From positions 1-6,695 of the forward strand of contig JACQVJ010000052.1 in assembly GCA_016209805.1 (NCBI GenBank): a DNA stretch of 6,695 bases, in the 5' to 3' direction. Positions 1-6,584 of the stretch are shown here, one piece after another. Each line of letters starts with the position of its first letter. Position 1 is the stretch's first letter. The position numbers and the translations under genes were made by a program. The stretch comes from Ignavibacteriota bacterium. Its GTDB lineage: Bacteria; Bacteroidota; Ignavibacteria; UBA10030; UBA6906. The notes under the pieces were generated by a model, which did no database searches, was not told the DNA's origin, and saw nothing but the letters and a program-made list of their open reading frames with translations.

Positions 1-2
1 AG

Positions 3-50
3 GCGGCGGCGCTGCGCGATGAGATCAGGAAGCTTGAAATGAGGGATTGA
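3..50 (+). CDS. Possible 3' end of a convergent plus-strand gene
   Basis: Reading frame 3 of the plus strand is open from the left edge to a TGA at 48-50 and gives AAALRDEIRKLEMRD, a charged, heptad-like helical tail of the kind that often ends coiled-coil or ATPase proteins. The stop lies 13 bp before the pdxJ stop on the other strand, so the two genes would be tail to tail. The minus strand here shows no ATG after the pdxJ stop, so a further minus-strand gene starting in these bases is unlikely. With only 15 residues no family can be assigned, and the frame could be open by chance. Confidence 0.3.
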   Translation, partial: AAALRDEIRKLEMRD

Positions 51-63
51 GGTCCCGACAAAA

Positions 64-774
64 TCACTTCACCAGATCAAGCATTTCTTTCACCGCCTGT
101 TCCAGACCCACGAATACTCCTCTCGAAATTAACGCGTGGCCAATGCTAACCTCCTCGATCTCTGCGATGTGCTTGATCGGCACGAGGTTAATGTAATTGA
201 GTCCGTGTCCCGCGTTGACTCCCATACCAAGTTCGGCTGCGAGCTTTGCGGCGGCGCGGATTTTCTCCACGAGCGCTTGTTGAATCAACGGGCTCCGAGC
301 GTTCGCATACTCGCCGGTGTGGATTTCCACTTTGTTTGCACCGACCTCATGGGCTGCCTGAATCTGCTCAGGGATTGGGTCGACAAAGAGGCTCACCTCA
401 ATCTCATGCTTCTGAAGTTCCTTCACGACATCGCGTAGGTAGTGCTTCTGGCCTCGGACATCAAGTCCCCCTTCGGTGGTTAATTCCTGTCTGCGTTCAG
501 GGACAAGTGTTGCCAGTTCAGGGAGTGTCTCGATAGCGATGTTGATTATCTCAGGTGTTGCCGCCATTTCGAGGTCAAGCTTCGTCTTGATTGTCTCGCG
601 AAGAAGCCGGACGTCCCGGTCGTTGATGTGGCGCCGATCTTCGCGCAGGTGGCAAACAATTCCCTCAGCACCGGCGAGTTCGCAGATGTGTGCCGCAGTA
701 ACAGGATCCGGCTCGACTCCCCCGCGCGCCTCTCGCAATGTGGCAACATGATCGATGTTGACGGTTAGTCGCAT
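64..774 (-). CDS. pdxJ: Pyridoxine 5'-phosphate synthase PdxJ
   Basis: PdxJ is the cytosolic enzyme that closes the pyridine ring in the DXP-dependent vitamin B6 pathway, condensing 3-amino-2-oxopropyl phosphate with 1-deoxy-D-xylulose 5-phosphate to pyridoxine 5'-phosphate. The 236-residue product has the normal family length and the family signatures in order: [15 protein letters not shown] near the N-terminus, HLREDRRHI at 42-50, LEMA at 68-71, [16 protein letters not shown] at 91-106, EIHTGEYA at 150-157, VNAGHGLNY at 186-194 and IGHALISR at 211-218. H42, R44, H49, E69 and H190 line up with H45, R47, H52, E72 and H193 of the E. coli enzyme, so it should be active. The frame can be extended 11 codons to a TTG at 807, but homologues start at the ATG at 774 (MRLTVNIDH), and the longer form would overlap the upstream gene. 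It follows the YbbR gene after 22 bp, so the two are probably cotranscribed; only a weak GGAA precedes the start. Confidence 0.97.
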   Translation of the reverse strand: MRLTVNIDHVATLREARGGVEPDPVTAAHICELAGAEGIVCHLREDRRHINDRDVRLLRETIKTKLDLEMAATPEIINIAIETLPELATLVPERRQELTTEGGLDVRGQKHYLRDVVKELQKHEIEVSLFVDPIPEQIQAAHEVGANKVEIHTGEYANARSPLIQQALVEKIRAAAKLAAELGMGVNAGHGLNYINLVPIKHIAEIEEVSIGHALISRGVFVGLEQAVKEMLDLVK

Positions 775-796
775 GGGATTGCCCAGTTCCGTATTC

Positions 797-1729
797 TCAC
801 TCTGCAAAGATCTTCTTTCTCACAACATACTGATGCCGCTGAGGCCGCTGACTTACAACCTGTACTCCGTCGGGGGCGGAGATTCCGACCTCAAGCATGC
901 CGCTTGTGTCGGAGAGGATCTCATTGTAGTCGAGAGACGCTTGAAAATCAGTGGACGAAAGACCGGAGAGTTGATCGATCCCTCCACGTACAACAATATC
1001 AACTCTTGGGGGACTGAAGATCACCTCTCTGTCGGGCGGCATAGAGCTCACCTCGATCGGTAACCCGCTGAACAATTTCTCCGCAAACTGCTGCACGTTG
1101 ATTCGGAAGTTCACGTCCGGGGGATCAAACACAAGCATGTACGTCATTGTATCCGCAAGCGGAACATTTGTATTGATGGGGCCTCTGAGGTTCTCAAAAA
1201 CCACCCGCGCCGTTCTCCAACCCATGATCCTCTTAAGCACACTTGTTGCTCCACCTATGACGACACTTTCGGGTATCACGATCGTCGGCCCGATTTGACC
1301 GTACCCCTCACGAAGTGTGATTTCGTAATCGGCAAGAACAGGAACCTTCTTCTCGCTATAGGAGTCAAGTGCGATAAAGAGGGACTCAGGTTTCATCGCA
1401 ACAGGCTGCACCCCGGCCGGAAGGTTAACCTTCTCCGGAACGTCATTCAGAGTCAGGACCCGCACCGCTGCAGAACGAACATTCGCATCGAGGACGAGCT
1501 TTGTGTCTGAGCCCAACAGGAGAGTTGCAAGCTGCCACCCCTCACCCCGAAAGCGCAATTGTACTCTTCTGGGAAAAGGACTCTTGACGGCTTTTCCTTC
1601 CGGGACACCCTGTATAACAACGGGCACGCTGATGGTGGTCTGGTATTCGTAACTCATGCTAACCGAAAACCAGAGTAGCACAGCGAACAGAGTGGTCGCA
1701 ATAATTATATGAATGCTCTTGCTCTTCAA
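797..1729 (-). CDS. Membrane-anchored YbbR-domain protein (CdaR-like)
   Basis: This 310-residue protein has a short basic start, one transmembrane segment (about residues 7-24, [17 protein letters not shown]) and then an extracytoplasmic beta-rich region. The clearest YbbR-like repeat is at about 124-168, with the pattern VPV...EGY...[19 protein letters not shown]; weaker repeats flank it at about 30-120 and 215-305. In Firmicutes the YbbR protein CdaR binds and modulates the c-di-AMP cyclase CdaA. Here no cyclase gene is adjacent, so that role is only inferred from the family. The start is a TTG at 1727-1729. It is the only ATG, GTG or TTG between the preceding in-frame stop and the membrane segment, and the next ATG (residue 25) would remove the anchor. 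There is no Shine-Dalgarno sequence, and a strong terminator ends just upstream. pdxJ follows after 22 bp, probably in the same operon. Confidence 0.85.
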   Translation of the reverse strand: MKSKSIHIIIATTLFAVLLWFSVSMSYEYQTTISVPVVIQGVPEGKAVKSPFPRRVQLRFRGEGWQLATLLLGSDTKLVLDANVRSAAVRVLTLNDVPEKVNLPAGVQPVAMKPESLFIALDSYSEKKVPVLADYEITLREGYGQIGPTIVIPESVVIGGATSVLKRIMGWRTARVVFENLRGPINTNVPLADTMTYMLVFDPPDVNFRINVQQFAEKLFSGLPIEVSSMPPDREVIFSPPRVDIVVRGGIDQLSGLSSTDFQASLDYNEILSDTSGMLEVGISAPDGVQVVSQRPQRHQYVVRKKIFAE

Positions 1730-1740
1730 CGTGAGGTAAT

Positions 1741-1775
1741 ATAAAAAAACTCCATCAGTGATTCACCAATGGAGT
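1741..1775 (-). terminator. Rho-independent terminator after the shell genes
   Basis: Read on the minus strand, ACTCCATTGGTG, a three-base AAT loop and CACTGATGGAGT form a 12-bp stem that includes two G-U wobbles, followed by an uninterrupted run of T (positions 1743-1748 beyond the stem). It begins about 20 bp after the stop of the extended shell gene. The wobbles become C-A mismatches on the plus strand, and no T run follows there, so it works only for minus-strand transcripts. It separates the shell block from the YbbR-pdxJ pair, but its T run ends only about 13 bp before the YbbR start codon. Confidence 0.88.
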
Positions 1776-1795
1776 AGTATTGTCTCTTGGTAGGC

Positions 1796-2326
1796 TTATC
1801 GTCCTCTTCGTCTCTTCATCAACTCGCGAATCAACTGGTCTTTGTTGGCCCTGGAAATTTCCCGGCCCACTATGGAGAGTCCACCCGTTTCTCGCGCAAG
1901 GGTTCTCAGCTCATGAACCGTCATGCTCTCGAGCTTGGCAAGGTATTTCTCATCCCCGGCGGATGCTTCAAATAGGTCGCCCGTCTCTGCTTGAGGTGCA
2001 GCGGATTTCCTCTCCGTTTGAGGAGAAGATCCAGCTTCCCGGCCTGGCTGGCGTCCTTTCTTCAAAATAAACTCGATCTCTTCAGCAGGACGCGGGATGA
2101 CATGGGTCGTGATGACGTGCCCCACACGTGAAGCGGCGGCGGTTGCCGCATCGACAGCGGCTTTGACTGCGGCGACCTCCCCGACAACTTTGATTGTTAC
2201 AAAGCCGTTCTTGATGTACTCGGTCCCAAGAACACGCACGTTAGCAGTCTTCACCATAACGTCAGCAGCCTCGATGGAGCCTACGAGGCCGCGTGTTTCA
2301 ACCATTCCCAGGGCATACTCAAGCAT
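1796..2326 (-). CDS. BMC-H shell protein with Rho_N/SAP-like C-terminal extension
   Basis: Residues 1-89 are a complete BMC-H domain ([19 protein letters not shown] at 4-22, VKAAVDAATAAA at 54-65, HVIPRP at 75-80), the hexamer-forming shell subunit of bacterial microcompartments. The expected pore loop reads YIKNG (37-41), which puts Lys39 and Asn40 at the pore, unlike the small-residue pores of PduA or EutM. After residue 89 comes a linker of about 38 residues rich in Gly, Ala, Ser, Gln and charged residues. Then follows a compact segment (about 128-172) with the pattern LESMTVHELRTLARETG...REISRANKDQLIREL and a basic KRRRGR end. This matches the helix-extended-helix pattern of Rho_N or SAP modules, which bind nucleic acid; the match is by eye. 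Typical BMC-H proteins have 90-100 residues, so 176 is long. EutK is a known precedent of a shell protein with a C-terminal nucleic-acid-binding-type (winged helix) domain. An in-frame TAG lies two codons before the ATG, fixing the 5' limit; no Shine-Dalgarno is visible. It lies 72 bp after its paralogue and ends in a terminator. Confidence 0.93.
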   Translation of the reverse strand: MLEYALGMVETRGLVGSIEAADVMVKTANVRVLGTEYIKNGFVTIKVVGEVAAVKAAVDAATAAASRVGHVITTHVIPRPAEEIEFILKKGRQPGREAGSSPQTERKSAAPQAETGDLFEASAGDEKYLAKLESMTVHELRTLARETGGLSIVGREISRANKDQLIRELMKRRRGR

Positions 2327-2398
2327 AGACTATTGATCGATGAAAACGAATGCAGGCTGGAGCACGGCCTGTCACCGGAGGAAATGTCAGCCAGGAAC

Positions 2399-2695
2399 CT
2401 ACTTCGAGTCAGGCCGCTTGGGGAGAATCATTTCGACGTCCGTATGTGGACGCGGGATCACATGGACAGACACAAGCTCGCCAACGCGCTGTGCTGCTGC
2501 GGCACCGGCGTCTGTTGCGGCTTTCACTGCTCCCACGTCTCCCCTTACCATCACCGTCACATAGCCGCCCCCAATTACTTCCTTGCCAATCAACTGCACT
2601 CTCGCAGCTTTTACCATTGCGTCGGCCGCCTCAATTGAGCCTACAAGACCTTTTGTTTCCACCATTCCAAGTGCATCTAATGACATGTCGGCCAT
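2399..2695 (-). CDS. BMC-H microcompartment shell protein, PduA/EutM-like
   Basis: This 98-residue protein is a canonical hexameric shell subunit that tiles the facets of a bacterial microcompartment and forms a central pore for small metabolites. It is close to PduA along its length: [19 protein letters not shown] at 7-25, [20 protein letters not shown] at 48-67 and [19 protein letters not shown] at 75-93. The pore loop is VIGGG (40-44) where PduA has KIGSG, so PduA's Lys37 and Ser40 become Val and Gly and the pore should be wide, uncharged and flexible. The ATG at 2695 has the best ribosome binding site in the window (AAGGAGA, 9-base spacing), consistent with a need for high expression. The gene lies 85 bp after the YfhO-like gene and 72 bp before the second shell gene. 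No enzyme of a known compartment pathway is beside it, so cargo cannot be predicted. Confidence 0.97.
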   Translation of the reverse strand: MADMSLDALGMVETKGLVGSIEAADAMVKAARVQLIGKEVIGGGYVTVMVRGDVGAVKAATDAGAAAAQRVGELVSVHVIPRPHTDVEMILPKRPDSK

Positions 2696-2704
2696 GAGGG
2701 ATTC

Positions 2705-2711
2705 TCTCCTT
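2705..2711 (-). promoter_or_regulatory. Strong Shine-Dalgarno of the canonical shell gene
   Basis: On the minus strand AAGGAGA stands 9 bases before the ATG at 2695 and fits the anti-Shine-Dalgarno end of 16S rRNA well. The other starts in the window (GT4, YfhO-like, extended shell protein, YbbR) lack a comparable site, and pdxJ has at most a weak GGAA. This suggests that the shell subunit is translated more strongly than its neighbours. Confidence 0.75.
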
Positions 2712-2780
2712 GTTGGATAAGATATTGCTGTTTAGATTCAATCTGAAGCACCCGCAATATAGACAAGCGGGAGCATATTG

Positions 2781-5315
2781 TCAACTGCTTGAGTCGCCCT
2801 GCTCCGAAGGCTTGGCGCCGAGCCTCGCACGTACAGAAGGTGTGCGCCAGAGCCCTAAAAGGACACATATTGCTGTAACCCCCCATGCCACGTTCGTCAC
2901 CATCCACCCCCCGTTGTAATAGGTTGGTTCGAATTTGAACATTACCTCGTGATCCCCGGCCGGCACGATCACCGAGCGCAGGATGTAATTCGTTTTGAAG
3001 ATTGCCGTCTCCACTCCGTCGACGAATGCCTTCCAGCCAGCCGGATAGTAGGTCTCGCTAAGGACAAGCAACGCAGGCGATGACGTTACCGCCCTCACCG
3101 TGATTCTGGTTGACTTGTACTCAGTGATGGCGACGGATGCTGTGTCGGGCCACCTGACATCGATCGGAAGGGGTTCTTCGAGCACCGCTGTGTTTGAGGG
3201 GTTGAATTCGGATGAGTTCATTGTCGTGAACACCTCACTTTGGTTCGATGCAATCACCGCGTTGCCGACGAAGAAGGCACGGGGCAGCATACCAGGATTG
3301 TAATATGTGATGGTACGTCTTGCATCATCAACATTGACGGGCTGCAAGTTGTCCGATGGGAGCTGTCCTCTCGCGACAAGGTACTTCACGTTCAACATGT
3401 TTACAATATGCATGTTCAACGGGAAATTCTTTTCGGGCCCATTGTAGAGGCACGAATCGATCATTGTCTGATAGATCTTCAGTTTCGCAGGGCTATATCC
3501 TCCGATTGACTCCAACCCATGGTACGCATACGTATTATCCATGAAGAGCTCACCGAGGGGGAAGACCCGAAACGGTCCCTTTTGTTTCTTGAGAAATTGG
3601 ATAGTTGCATCCGGCTGGAAATTCTGTTCGATCTGTGAATCCGGTGTCGGTCTAATGAATCGTACATCAATGATAATGAGATCAATTGCGAGAATGGCGA
3701 TAAGCAGGGCGCTGAAAGCACCGGCCTGGATTTTCTTGTTCATGTACATCATGATTGCAGCGATTGAGAGATCGGCAATGACGACGAACTTCACGTAGTC
3801 CTTCCACAAGACATCGAAACGTATCTGCTTGAGCTGTGCGATGATCTGAGGTGTCTGCTGGCCGTAACTTTCCCCTTCTCGAACGAACATGAATCCTTCC
3901 AGCGTTTCATACAAAGTACTCTTGAAGAGTAAACCGAACACCAATACGGCGCTGATAACACCACCGACGTAGAGCAAAGCCCTCTTGAATTTTTCAAGAT
4001 TGAAATCCTTCTTGCGGGGCGCCTCCAGAAGAAACTCGAACCCGAATGCACCAAGAATCGCTACTGTGAACGGGAGGAGGTGAAGGATCATCACAGGAAC
4101 GCGGAACTTGTTGAAGAACGGAAGGTTGTTGAAGAGAATTTCATAAAAAAGTGGGAAATGCTTGCCGAATGACATTAAGAACATGATTCCAGTGAGGATC
4201 GCAAAAAAGACTGTAATCTTGTTCCTTCGATACACGACTGCAACGACTGAGAGAATTATCGGGATCAAACCGACATAGACTGTGGAGTTTGTGAAGGGCA
4301 TCGTTCCCCAATACAAGGGGAGACTCTGAGTGTTTCCCTGCCAAGCATAGGGGTACGAGCTCGAGAAACCGAAGAAGGATGGTATAAATAGCGTCAGGAT
4401 TTCCCAGGGGTTCCACGACCAGTTGGTCGCGTACTCCCAAGTCAATCCTCCCGCTGCACCTGCGGTTCCTCCGCCCCTTATGGAATACTGTGCATACTCA
4501 TAGACGGACAGATAGATGTATGAAGATATGCAGAAGCCGATCAGCATCGCGCTGACGAACAGCGCAACCTTCTTTGCCACGAGCAGCCTGTCCTGCTTAA
4601 AATCGAGAATGAGATGATAGAGAAGGTACGAACCCAGTACGATGAAAACGTAGTAAACGATCTGCATGTGGTTGGTCAGGAGAAGCGTCCCGATGGAAGC
4701 GGCAAGCAGTCCGAAGCTCAGCAGGGTGCGCTTTTCGAACAACATATGCGTCAACAGAAAGACCAGCGGCAGATACGTTACCGCCATCAGCTTTGAGCCG
4801 TGACCTTCGCCTGCAAGCCCGATCGTGTACGGACTCAACATGTATATGAGCGCTGCAAGCAACGCTGCAACGCTAGAAAACTTCCACACGCGGAGAAGGA
4901 AGAACATGAATACACCACAGAGCAAATAGAAGACCGGAAACCATCCCCATTTGCTGTTGAGATAAAGAAGTTTCAACACACCGACTATAGCCTTCTGTAA
5001 ATAGCTCACATCATGAGGAACGTAGTGCACGTTTCCAAACGTGGGCATTCCCGAGAAGAAGAACGGCATCCAGACCGGATCGATGCCTTCTGCTTCCTTG
5101 ATAGTGTCTCCAGCTTTCGCATAGCTGATCGCGTTCGCCGTATCGCCTTCTGCCGAGAATGCGGCGTTCTCGAACACGATCCCGCGGAACAAGAACAATG
5201 TTATGATGTAGAGAAAGAGTATTGAGAACAGATCCTGAGTTGTCGGAGACATTGTGGAGAAAATCGATTCTCCCTTTTTCTCTCGGAGTGGAGGCGCTTT
5301 CTTACTCTTTGCCAT
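2781..5315 (-). CDS. YfhO-family polytopic membrane protein (GT-C-like)
   Basis: This 844-residue inner-membrane protein resembles the large YfhO-like proteins common in Bacteroidota. A basic cytosolic start is followed by a first membrane helix (about 29-47) and then a loop with SAEGDTANAISYAKAG (54-69) and DPVWMPFFFSGMPTF (79-93), the typical acidic and Trp-Pro motifs of the first external loop. Multiple hydrophobic segments run to about residue 550, including GHGSK at 171-175. A large soluble domain covers about 555-800, with LVLSETYYPAGWKAFVDG (750-767) and VPAGDHEVMFKF (784-795), the usual C-terminal beta-domain. A last helix lies at about 805-822. YfhO proteins share the GT-C membrane glycosyltransferase layout; in Firmicutes a YfhO protein is implicated in lipoteichoic acid glycosylation. 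Transfer of sugar from a lipid-linked donor outside the membrane is therefore an inference here. Its ATG lies inside the end of the GT4 gene (14-bp overlap, different frame) with no clear Shine-Dalgarno, suggesting translational coupling. Confidence 0.9.
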   Translation of the reverse strand: MAKSKKAPPLREKKGESIFSTMSPTTQDLFSILFLYIITLFLFRGIVFENAAFSAEGDTANAISYAKAGDTIKEAEGIDPVWMPFFFSGMPTFGNVHYVPHDVSYLQKAIVGVLKLLYLNSKWGWFPVFYLLCGVFMFFLLRVWKFSSVAALLAALIYMLSPYTIGLAGEGHGSKLMAVTYLPLVFLLTHMLFEKRTLLSFGLLAASIGTLLLTNHMQIVYYVFIVLGSYLLYHLILDFKQDRLLVAKKVALFVSAMLIGFCISSYIYLSVYEYAQYSIRGGGTAGAAGGLTWEYATNWSWNPWEILTLFIPSFFGFSSSYPYAWQGNTQSLPLYWGTMPFTNSTVYVGLIPIILSVVAVVYRRNKITVFFAILTGIMFLMSFGKHFPLFYEILFNNLPFFNKFRVPVMILHLLPFTVAILGAFGFEFLLEAPRKKDFNLEKFKRALLYVGGVISAVLVFGLLFKSTLYETLEGFMFVREGESYGQQTPQIIAQLKQIRFDVLWKDYVKFVVIADLSIAAIMMYMNKKIQAGAFSALLIAILAIDLIIIDVRFIRPTPDSQIEQNFQPDATIQFLKKQKGPFRVFPLGELFMDNTYAYHGLESIGGYSPAKLKIYQTMIDSCLYNGPEKNFPLNMHIVNMLNVKYLVARGQLPSDNLQPVNVDDARRTITYYNPGMLPRAFFVGNAVIASNQSEVFTTMNSSEFNPSNTAVLEEPLPIDVRWPDTASVAITEYKSTRITVRAVTSSPALLVLSETYYPAGWKAFVDGVETAIFKTNYILRSVIVPAGDHEVMFKFEPTYYNGGWMVTNVAWGVTAICVLLGLWRTPSVRARLGAKPSEQGDSSS

Positions 5316-6459
5316 GATTCTGTGGAGTCAATGACTGAATGAACTGTAACAACTGCCGGGAAAACCGACTGAGGTTGAATTCCGTAGAGCGGTTCCGTGC
5401 CGCGAGTTGCATTCGTGTGAGGAGGTCGGGATTGCGAATAACTCTGAGCGAATACTCGACCACCTCATCAAGCGTGTTCCAAAGATACCCTGATTCGTCG
5501 TGAGATACAATCTCTTTTTGTCCCCCCTTGTTCATGACGATGGGAACGCATTTTGCAGACATTGCTTCCACGGTCGTCATGCCAAAGTGCTCAACGCGAT
5601 CCGGATTCCTTTCGTCGTCAATGCAATAACCCGCAGCGTGCCAGAAGAGTGTTGCGTCATTGTAGTGGTGACGTAAGTCCTCAAATGAGCTGTTCACATG
5701 GAATGAGATGGGATAGCCTCGTGCACGTTCTCGTAATTCCGCGAGGTATTTCTGTGACGGATTATCAGTTGTGCAACTCCCAACGAGCCGGTATTCCCAC
5801 GCTGCATCGCCCAAACGTTGATAGAGTTGTTTGAAAGCGTCGATCAGAATGTCGTATCGTTTGTCGTTATATAATCCCCGGAAGAATCGTCCTACGCTGA
5901 GGATAGTTTTCCTTTTTTGCGTTTCCAGTCTGAAGTCATCGATTGGAGGGTACAAGACGGTTGCATCCACCCGGTGATGGCGGCGAAGGGTCTCGGCCAC
6001 AAAGTGTGAGTACACAAGCACAGCATCGGACCGCCGAGCAGCGCGAAGAAGAAGAACACGGGAACAGTCCTTCAGGGCTTCGGAGAGGCCGTGCTTCAAA
6101 GCCTTCGTGGCGATGGACAGTGGTTCTATTGGCCCATACGGGATTTGAAGCACGTAGACCGTCCGTTTCCCCGGCGTGCCGTATGAGCGAAAGTTCGAAA
6201 CGATGAACGCAATGTCGGCCGCTCCAAGACGGCGCGCAATGGAGTTTCGTCCGATGGTTTCAAACCTTATCCGTTCCAACGGGATGTTGAAGTAGCCTCG
6301 TAGTTTCTCTTTTGTAATCGAGCTATCGCTGGCAAGCAGTGTAACATTGTACTGTCCTGAAGCGGCGAGAACGTCGGCAACGCTTGCAATGTACTTCTCC
6401 CCGCCGCCGAAGTTTGCCCAGTAGGGTGAGTAGACACAAACGGATTTCGATTCTTGCAT
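5302..6459 (-). CDS. GT4-family glycosyltransferase (GT-B fold)
   Basis: This 385-residue cytosolic or membrane-associated enzyme should transfer a sugar from a nucleotide-sugar donor with retention of configuration. The N-terminal Rossmann half starts with VCVYSPYWANFGGGEKY (7-23), where the GGGE loop binds acceptor or phosphate. The C-terminal half starts near SVGRFF (188-193). The donor-site EX7E motif is EHFGMTTVE, Glu290 and Glu298, followed by AMSAKCVPIVMNKGGQKEIV. The GGGE loop together with EHFGMTTVEAM recalls ALG11-type mannosyltransferases, but the real sugar and acceptor cannot be read from the sequence. The length is normal for GT4. The ATG at 6459 immediately precedes the first beta-strand; no Shine-Dalgarno is visible. 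The gene starts 71 bp after the T9SS gene's terminator stem on the minus strand, so it probably has its own promoter there, although I see no convincing -35/-10 pair. Its last 14 bp overlap the YfhO-like gene, suggesting a shared glycan pathway. Confidence 0.93.
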   Translation of the reverse strand: MQESKSVCVYSPYWANFGGGEKYIASVADVLAASGQYNVTLLASDSSITKEKLRGYFNIPLERIRFETIGRNSIARRLGAADIAFIVSNFRSYGTPGKRTVYVLQIPYGPIEPLSIATKALKHGLSEALKDCSRVLLLRAARRSDAVLVYSHFVAETLRRHHRVDATVLYPPIDDFRLETQKRKTILSVGRFFRGLYNDKRYDILIDAFKQLYQRLGDAAWEYRLVGSCTTDNPSQKYLAELRERARGYPISFHVNSSFEDLRHHYNDATLFWHAAGYCIDDERNPDRVEHFGMTTVEAMSAKCVPIVMNKGGQKEIVSHDESGYLWNTLDEVVEYSLRVIRNPDLLTRMQLAARNRSTEFNLSRFSRQLLQFIQSLTPQNHGKE

Positions 6460-6530
6460 CGAAGAAGAAAGATGACAGGATTCACGTAATCGCGGCTTAA
6501 GATAGGCAATTCAACAAACATATTCAGCAT
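6460..6530 (-). other. Leader region of the GT4 gene
   Basis: These 71 bases lie between the T9SS-gene terminator and the GT4 start, so they should hold the promoter of the GT4-YfhO unit. On the minus strand TTGAAT followed 17 bases later by GATTAC, and an isolated TATCTT, are the closest promoter-like strings; neither is convincing. No Bacteroidota-type TAnnTTTG element, riboswitch-like structure or Shine-Dalgarno was found. Confidence 0.35.
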
Positions 6531-6563
6531 AACAAAAACGGCAACCCGTGTGAGTTGCCGTTT
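6531..6563 (-). terminator. Rho-independent terminator of the T9SS cargo gene
   Basis: On the minus strand AAACGGCAAC (6554-6563) pairs perfectly over 10 bp with GTTGCCGTTT (6536-6545) around an 8-base loop, and the T run continues beyond the stem (TTTTT then GTT, down to about 6531). It starts 21 bp after the stop codon at 6585-6587. On the plus strand the stem is followed by GATGAATCG rather than a T run, and no plus-strand gene leads into it, so it serves the minus-strand gene. It marks the GT4 gene as the first of a new transcription unit. Confidence 0.9.
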
Positions 6564-6584
6564 GATGAATCGAGCACGATTCCA

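Noticed and set aside
42..63. GGGA/TCCC inverted repeat downstream of pdxJ
   Set aside because: A 4-bp stem without a T run on either strand does not support a terminator.
136..438. Plus-strand open frame of 100 codons opposite pdxJ
   Set aside because: It is antisense to conserved pdxJ motifs and its product resembles no family I know.
775..807. TTG-initiated extension of pdxJ by 11 residues
   Set aside because: The extension overlaps the YbbR coding region, and the family start (MRLTVNIDH) is the ATG at 774.
2327..2398. Possible small peptide gene between the two shell genes
   Set aside because: Two frames stay open across the 72 bp, but there is no start codon with a binding site and no recognisable peptide.
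2350..2697. Plus-strand open frame of 115 codons opposite the canonical shell gene
   Set aside because: It is antisense to a well-conserved BMC-H gene, with an Arg/Leu/Ser/Pro-rich product typical of a shadow frame.
2751..2771. Short inverted repeat CCCGC/GCGGG between the YfhO-like and shell genes
   Set aside because: The stem is only 5 bp with an 11-base loop and no T run, too weak to call a terminator or operator.
6267..6530. Minus-strand open frame starting 71 bp upstream of the GT4 start
   Set aside because: It runs out of frame through the GT4 N-terminal domain, whose own frame holds the conserved GGGE motif; nothing suggests a frameshift.
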